Below are positions 60,736-64,000 of a stretch of 64,000 nt of DNA, one piece after another. The stretch is from Lientehia sp934351765 (GTDB lineage Bacteria > Bacillota > Clostridia > Lachnospirales > Lachnospiraceae), in contig NZ_JBQKGG010000010.1 of NCBI RefSeq assembly GCF_052118925.1, forward strand, positions 1 through 64,000, written 5' to 3'. Each line of letters starts with the position of its first letter. Position 1 is the stretch's first letter. Both the position numbers and the translations under genes were made by a program. The notes under the pieces are model-generated. The model did not search any database and was not told the DNA's origin. It saw nothing but the letters and a program-made list of their open reading frames with translations.

Positions 60736-61359
60736 ATGAAGGTATTATTGATCAACGGAAGCCCTCACGAAAGGGGAACCACGTACACCGCGTTGAAAAA
60801 GGTGGCGGATACTCTGGAAAGTCTTGGGATCGAAGCAGAGATTTTTCATGTAGGAAAGATAGAAACGACCTGTATCGACTGCAGGGTCTGTAAGAAAAAG
60901 GGCAACAATCGCTGCGCCTTCCATGACACGGTCAATGAAGCCCTGGAAAAAGCGGAGACGGCAGATGGATTTATTTTCGGAACGCCGGTGCATTTCGCAT
61001 CCGCACCCGGTTTCATGACAGCATTCATGGATCGAGCCTTTTATGCCGGCGGAAAGCTGTTTCAGTTCAAGCCTGCTGCTTCCGTAGTCTGTGCAAGACG
61101 CGGCGGTCTGTCCGCAACCTTCGATCAGATCAACAAGTACATGACTATTTCCAACATGCCTGTCGTTTCATCCACCTACTGGAACAGTGTTCATGGTCAT
61201 AATGGTGAAGAGGCAAAACAGGATCTGGAGGGTATGGAAACCATGGAAACGCTGGCCAGGAATATGGCATGGATCCTCCGCTGCATCGAGCTTGGAAAGA
61301 AGAATGGCATCGAGCATCCCGTACTGGATGCTCCCACAAGGACTAACTTTGTGCGGTAA
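60736..61359 (+). CDS. Iron-sulfur flavoprotein-type NADPH-dependent FMN reductase
   Basis: 207 residues of the flavodoxin fold. FMN-phosphate loop NGSPHERGTTY at residues 8-18, then CIDCRVC...C (Cx2Cx2Cx7C, about residues 47-61), the compact [4Fe-4S] motif of Isf-type flavoproteins. GTPVHFASAPG is the second flavin-binding loop. Isf proteins transfer electrons, for example to oxygen or peroxide in anaerobes; the partner is unknown. TAAGGAGG precedes the ATG. It ends in a strong terminator. Confidence 0.88.
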   Translation: MKVLLINGSPHERGTTYTALKKVADTLESLGIEAEIFHVGKIETTCIDCRVCKKKGNNRCAFHDTVNEALEKAETADGFIFGTPVHFASAPGFMTAFMDRAFYAGGKLFQFKPAASVVCARRGGLSATFDQINKYMTISNMPVVSSTYWNSVHGHNGEEAKQDLEGMETMETLARNMAWILRCIELGKKNGIEHPVLDAPTRTNFVR

Positions 61360-61378
61360 AAATCAGTTATAGAAAAAG

Positions 61379-61411
61379 AAAAAGCCTGTACAACATGTGT
61401 ACAGGCTTTTT
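61379..61411. terminator. Terminator of the flavoprotein gene, and possibly the tRNA
   Basis: AAAAAGCCTGTACA (61379-61392) pairs perfectly with TGTACAGGCTTTTT (61398-61411). A and T runs allow it to serve the plus-strand flavoprotein and the minus-strand tRNA transcript. Confidence 0.9.
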
Positions 61412-61415
61412 CGCG

Positions 61416-61501
61416 CGGAGACGGTGGGATTTGAACCCACGTGCCCCGGAGGGCAACTCGATTTCGAGTCGAGCTCGTTATGACCACTTCGATACGTCTC
61501 C
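61416..61501 (-). tRNA. tRNA-Ser (anticodon CGA)
   Basis: 86 bases that fold as a class II tRNA: acceptor arms GGAGACG and CGTCTCC, anticodon stem CTCGA/TCGAG around loop CTCGAAA, giving anticodon CGA; a long variable arm; and T arm GTGGG-TTCAAAT-CCCAC. It decodes UCG. The 3' CCA is not encoded. Confidence 0.93.
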
Positions 61502-61516
61502 AAGTCATACTCTACT

Positions 61517-61545
61517 ATTTTACCTGTAAGTAGTCGGAATGTCAA
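61517..61545 (-). promoter_or_regulatory. Promoter of tRNA-Ser
   Basis: On the minus strand TTGACA (61540-61545), 17 bases, TAAAAT (61517-61522), 16 bases before the tRNA 5' end. Strong consensus match. Confidence 0.75.
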
Positions 61546-61598
61546 GCACGAGAAAATTTTTTTCGCAGATCGGCCAGGTCCTGAATGTTGTTCTGGAA

Positions 61599-61652
61599 TT
61601 GAAACGCCCCGTCCTGCAGGACTCATAAAGAGCCGCAGGCGGGGCGTTTCAA
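61599..61652. terminator. Terminator of the uracil permease gene
   Basis: TTGAAACGCCCCG (61599-61611) pairs with CGGGGCGTTTCAA (61640-61652). It lies 26 bases past the permease stop on the minus strand. The T-run is short. Confidence 0.6.
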
Positions 61653-61677
61653 CTGTTTTGGTCCGAGCAGAGTTCGA

Positions 61678-63057
61678 TTACTCGGCGTCTTCTCCGGTCT
61701 TCTCACCGGACAGGATCAGGTTGATGATGATGCCCAGGATCAGGGAAGAAGCTACGGCGGTAATGGAGATCTTTCCGAAGTTCAGGGTAAGTCCGCCGAT
61801 TCCGGAAATGAGGATTGCGGAAACGACGAAGAGATTCCGGTTTGCGTTCAGATCTACGGTCTGTACCATCTTTAAGCCGCTGACTGCGATGAAGCCGTAC
61901 AGTGCCATGCAGACACCACCCATGACGCAGGAGGGGATGGAGTTTACAAAGGCCACGAACGGGGACAGGAAGGAAATCAGGATCGCGCCGATGGCAGTTG
62001 CGACCAGAGTTGCTACGGAAGCATTTCTGGTAATGGCTACACAGGCAACGGATTCTCCGTAGGTGGTGTTGGGGCAACCGCCGAAAAATGCACCGGCCAT
62101 GGAACCGATTCCGTCACCGAGAAGAGTTCTGGAAAGACCGGGATCCTTCAGAAGGTCTTTTTCGATGATGGAGGAAATATTCTTATGATCGGCAATATGC
62201 TCGGCAAATACAACAAGGGCAACGGGAACGTAAGCTGCGGCAACGGTGCCGATGTAAGCACCATTCACTTCCTTAAAGCCGCCCAGGGCATGTAAGAAGG
62301 TGAAGCTGGGAACGGCGAAGAAGGTGGAAACGTTCACGCCGTCTGCCACAAGTCCGCTGATGGGAGCAAAGTTGGTGATCTTTAAAGCATCGATTCCTGC
62401 TGCATAACCGATCCCGGTGAGAATACCGGCCACGGCATAGCCGCATAAAATACCGATGATGAAGGGAATCAGCTTTGCCATCTTCTTTCCGTAGGTGGAG
62501 CAGATGGTGGTTATGATCAGGGTGATGATACCGCAGAGAACGGCAAGGTTGGTTGCGCCGCCTTCCACGTTGACGGTCTGAAGATCACTGATGGCGTTGG
62601 CTGCCAGGGAAAGACCGATAATGGAAACGGTCGGTCCGATTACCACAGGGGGCATTAACCGGTTGATCCATTCAACGCCGACAAATTTTACGATGATAGC
62701 GATGATCACATAAACGAGCCCGGCGAGCACAGCACCGATGAGCAGTCCGGCATATCCTAAGGAAACGCTGGCAGCACCGGCGAATGCGGCGCTCATAGAG
62801 CCGATAAAGGCGAAGGCAGAGCCTAAGAATACCGGGCTTTTCCGCTTGGTAAATAAGATATAAACGATGGTTCCGATTCCGGCACCGAATAAAGCAGCGG
62901 CGGTACTCATGGCATCCTCGCCGGTGAGTCCGGCATTTCCGTTGACGATAACGGGAACGACCAGGGTTGCAGCCATAATCGCAAGGAGCTGCTGGATCGC
63001 AAAGATCACGAGCTGTCCGAACTTAGGCTTGTCGTCTACATTGTAGATCATTTTCAT
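61678..63057 (-). CDS. uraA: Uracil:cation symporter (UraA/PyrP type)
   Basis: 459 residues with about fourteen hydrophobic helices of the NAT/NCS2 family. FGQLVIFAIQQLLA near the start, VFLGSAFAFIG, and the signature region GDGIGSMAGAFFGGCPNTTYGESV with the substrate-binding residues are visible. It imports uracil for salvage by upp. ATG 63057 is preceded on its strand by CGGAGGAAGAG. A 200-base leader separates it from its promoter. Confidence 0.93.
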   Translation of the reverse strand: MKMIYNVDDKPKFGQLVIFAIQQLLAIMAATLVVPVIVNGNAGLTGEDAMSTAAALFGAGIGTIVYILFTKRKSPVFLGSAFAFIGSMSAAFAGAASVSLGYAGLLIGAVLAGLVYVIIAIIVKFVGVEWINRLMPPVVIGPTVSIIGLSLAANAISDLQTVNVEGGATNLAVLCGIITLIITTICSTYGKKMAKLIPFIIGILCGYAVAGILTGIGYAAGIDALKITNFAPISGLVADGVNVSTFFAVPSFTFLHALGGFKEVNGAYIGTVAAAYVPVALVVFAEHIADHKNISSIIEKDLLKDPGLSRTLLGDGIGSMAGAFFGGCPNTTYGESVACVAITRNASVATLVATAIGAILISFLSPFVAFVNSIPSCVMGGVCMALYGFIAVSGLKMVQTVDLNANRNLFVVSAILISGIGGLTLNFGKISITAVASSLILGIIINLILSGEKTGEDAE

Positions 63058-63215
63058 AGCTCTTCCTCCGTAAGTGGCACCGGTATGAGACGGTGCAGAT
63101 TTATATATTGTTGTGTTGTGTTTCGGAGAATTCCTCCGGAATGTCCGATGACACAAAAAATGCAGACACAGAGAACGCATAAAATGTGTTTCGCTGCGTC
63201 CGCAGACCACCGCTG

Positions 63216-63245
63216 ATTATATACCAAAACTACTGTGTTTGTAAA
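63216..63245 (-). promoter_or_regulatory. Promoter of the uracil permease gene
   Basis: On the minus strand TTTACA (63240-63245), 18 bases, TATAAT (63216-63221). The leader to the start (about 150 bases) contains a GCACCG/CGGTGC hairpin and a T-run at about 63150, so attenuation is possible. I do not see a clear PyrR-binding loop. Confidence 0.65.
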
Positions 63246-63269
63246 GCACCGTCGCTTGTTTTTCGATTA

Positions 63270-64000
63270 TTACAGGGGAAGAAATTCCGGCCTTCGGTTT
63301 CGATAGATGGTATAATAGCGGAAGCCGAGGCTTTTTAACAGTTCTCCGGTCTTCCGAAATTCGTATCCGAGGTGTTCGGTCTGGTGGGCATCGGAGCCGA
63401 GGGTAAGAAGCTCGCCGCCCAGTTCCCGGTAACGCCGCAGGACGTCTTCGGTGGGGTGTGGATGGCCAAGGCCTGCCTTGAACCCGGCAGTGTTGCACTC
63501 TATGGCTTTTTCCTTGGAGATCAGTGTTTTCAGAATCTCATCCAGTATATCGGCGTAAGCATGATAAGAGTAATCCCGGTTCCTGCTGGGACCGTAGCGC
63601 ACCACATAATCCAGGTGTCCGGCGCTGTCGAAGCAGTCGTACATCTGAACATTTTTCAGTTCATCTTCAAAATAGGCCCGGTAGGCTTCCGATTCGGTCC
63701 TTCCTTCGTAAAAATCGGGATAGTATGGATCTTTTCCGCTGCAGACATGGGTGGAGCCGATGATAAAGTCAAAGGGCCAGGCGGCGGCGTAAGAGGGAAG
63801 ATCCACAGAAAGAGGTTTTGGCTGGAGTCCCAGCTCCACACCGATTCGCAGGTCGATCTGAGCACTGTAATAGTCCTTTAAAGCGGACAGTTTCTCGAAG
63901 TAGGATGCGGTATCGAATAAAAATTCACTTTCACAGGGCGGATAATCAAAATCCTGGTGGTCGGTGATACAGAGAGTCTTCATGCCGAGGCGGATAGCCT
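63270..64000 (-). CDS. PHP-domain phosphatase, histidinol-phosphatase (HisJ) type, 5' end missing
   Basis: The frame is open through the right edge of the window (AIRLG before the visible MKTLCITDH), so the N-terminal part, including the first HxH metal site, is missing. The visible 243 residues contain TDHQDF, GVELG, IIGSTHV, SAGHLDYVVRYG, ECNTAG and LGSDAH, the ordered metal ligands of PHP phosphoesterases. HisJ dephosphorylates histidinol phosphate, but related PHP enzymes act on other substrates, so the specific substrate is uncertain. It converges on no neighbour and lies upstream of the uracil permease gene on the same strand. Confidence 0.85.
   Translation of the reverse strand, partial: AIRLGMKTLCITDHQDFDYPPCESEFLFDTASYFEKLSALKDYYSAQIDLRIGVELGLQPKPLSVDLPSYAAAWPFDFIIGSTHVCSGKDPYYPDFYEGRTESEAYRAYFEDELKNVQMYDCFDSAGHLDYVVRYGPSRNRDYSYHAYADILDEILKTLISKEKAIECNTAGFKAGLGHPHPTEDVLRRYRELGGELLTLGSDAHQTEHLGYEFRKTGELLKSLGFRYYTIYRNRRPEFLPL

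Noticed and set aside
59082..60755. A 557-codon minus-strand frame opposite typA
   Set aside because: typA is complete and certain; the antisense frame has no ribosome site or motif.
61416..61501. tRNA-Ser as the attachment site of the conjugative element
   Set aside because: It is 57 kb from the element end, and Tn916-type integrases do not normally use tRNA genes.
63058..63215. A PyrR-binding attenuator in the uracil permease leader
   Set aside because: Hairpins and a T-run exist, but no convincing PyrR loop sequence or strong terminator could be drawn; left as possible only.

Overview
The window looks like chromosomal DNA of a Bacillota anaerobe, most likely Lachnospiraceae (inference). 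The signs are TTGACA/TATAAT promoters, strong AGGAGG ribosome sites, a single-chain PurL, a tRNA gene without encoded CCA, a DUF6472-type Cys-rich small protein and GC-rich, G/A-biased coding. AT-rich stretches mark acquired DNA at the left end and at the tips of an RHS locus. No rRNA or CRISPR array is visible.

Layout. 1-4.35 kb is the integrase end of a Tn916-family conjugative element: two HTH regulators, two resolvase-like proteins lacking catalytic residues, a MazF-like toxin, Xis and Int. It abuts a low-molecular-weight tyrosine phosphatase gene. 4.4-10.2 kb holds that phosphatase, a processive GT2 glycosyltransferase and, on the minus strand, a heterodimeric ABC exporter. 10.3-21.6 kb is a long plus-strand cluster: leucine-rich-repeat protein, VWA protein, AAA+ ATPase, DUF362 ferredoxin, larC, larE, larB, a second AAA+ ATPase and a second VWA protein. 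21.7-26.3 kb carries nadE, a small Cys-rich protein, upp, an amidohydrolase and a sigma-like protein without region 4. 26.3-36.5 kb is an RHS/WapA-type polymorphic toxin locus: a secreted RHS gene interrupted by an in-frame amber codon, a toxin tip with a coupled immunity gene, then a decayed partial RHS copy with an alternative tip and its own coupled candidate immunity gene. 36.5-46 kb carries a CPBP protease, purL, a DUF368 lipid-carrier transporter, an alpha/beta hydrolase and a P-type ATPase. 46.1-55.2 kb is a metal-related divergent region: a CsoR-family sensor and ferredoxin-associated protein on minus; a MATE exporter, a tandem methyltransferase and a complete five-gene nickel/peptide ABC importer on plus. 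55.3-64 kb holds glgB, an MscS channel, typA, an iron-sulfur flavoprotein, tRNA-Ser(CGA), a uracil permease and a truncated PHP phosphatase.

How genes may work together. Nickel is a plausible theme (inference). LarB, LarE and LarC build the nickel-pincer nucleotide cofactor, and the AAA+/VWA pair translationally coupled to larB resembles metal- or cofactor-insertion chaperones (CbbQ/CbbO, NorQ/NorD, BchI/BchD). About 27 kb away lies a Nik-type importer whose operon also encodes an exporter and a fused double methyltransferase, divergent from a CsoR-like sensor with a His-rich N-terminus. Nearly identical C-tract sites sit directly upstream of both divergent -35 boxes. No larA is in the window. 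The two strongest candidates for an undescribed system are the lar-AAA-VWA cluster and the CsoR/MATE/methyltransferase/importer cluster.
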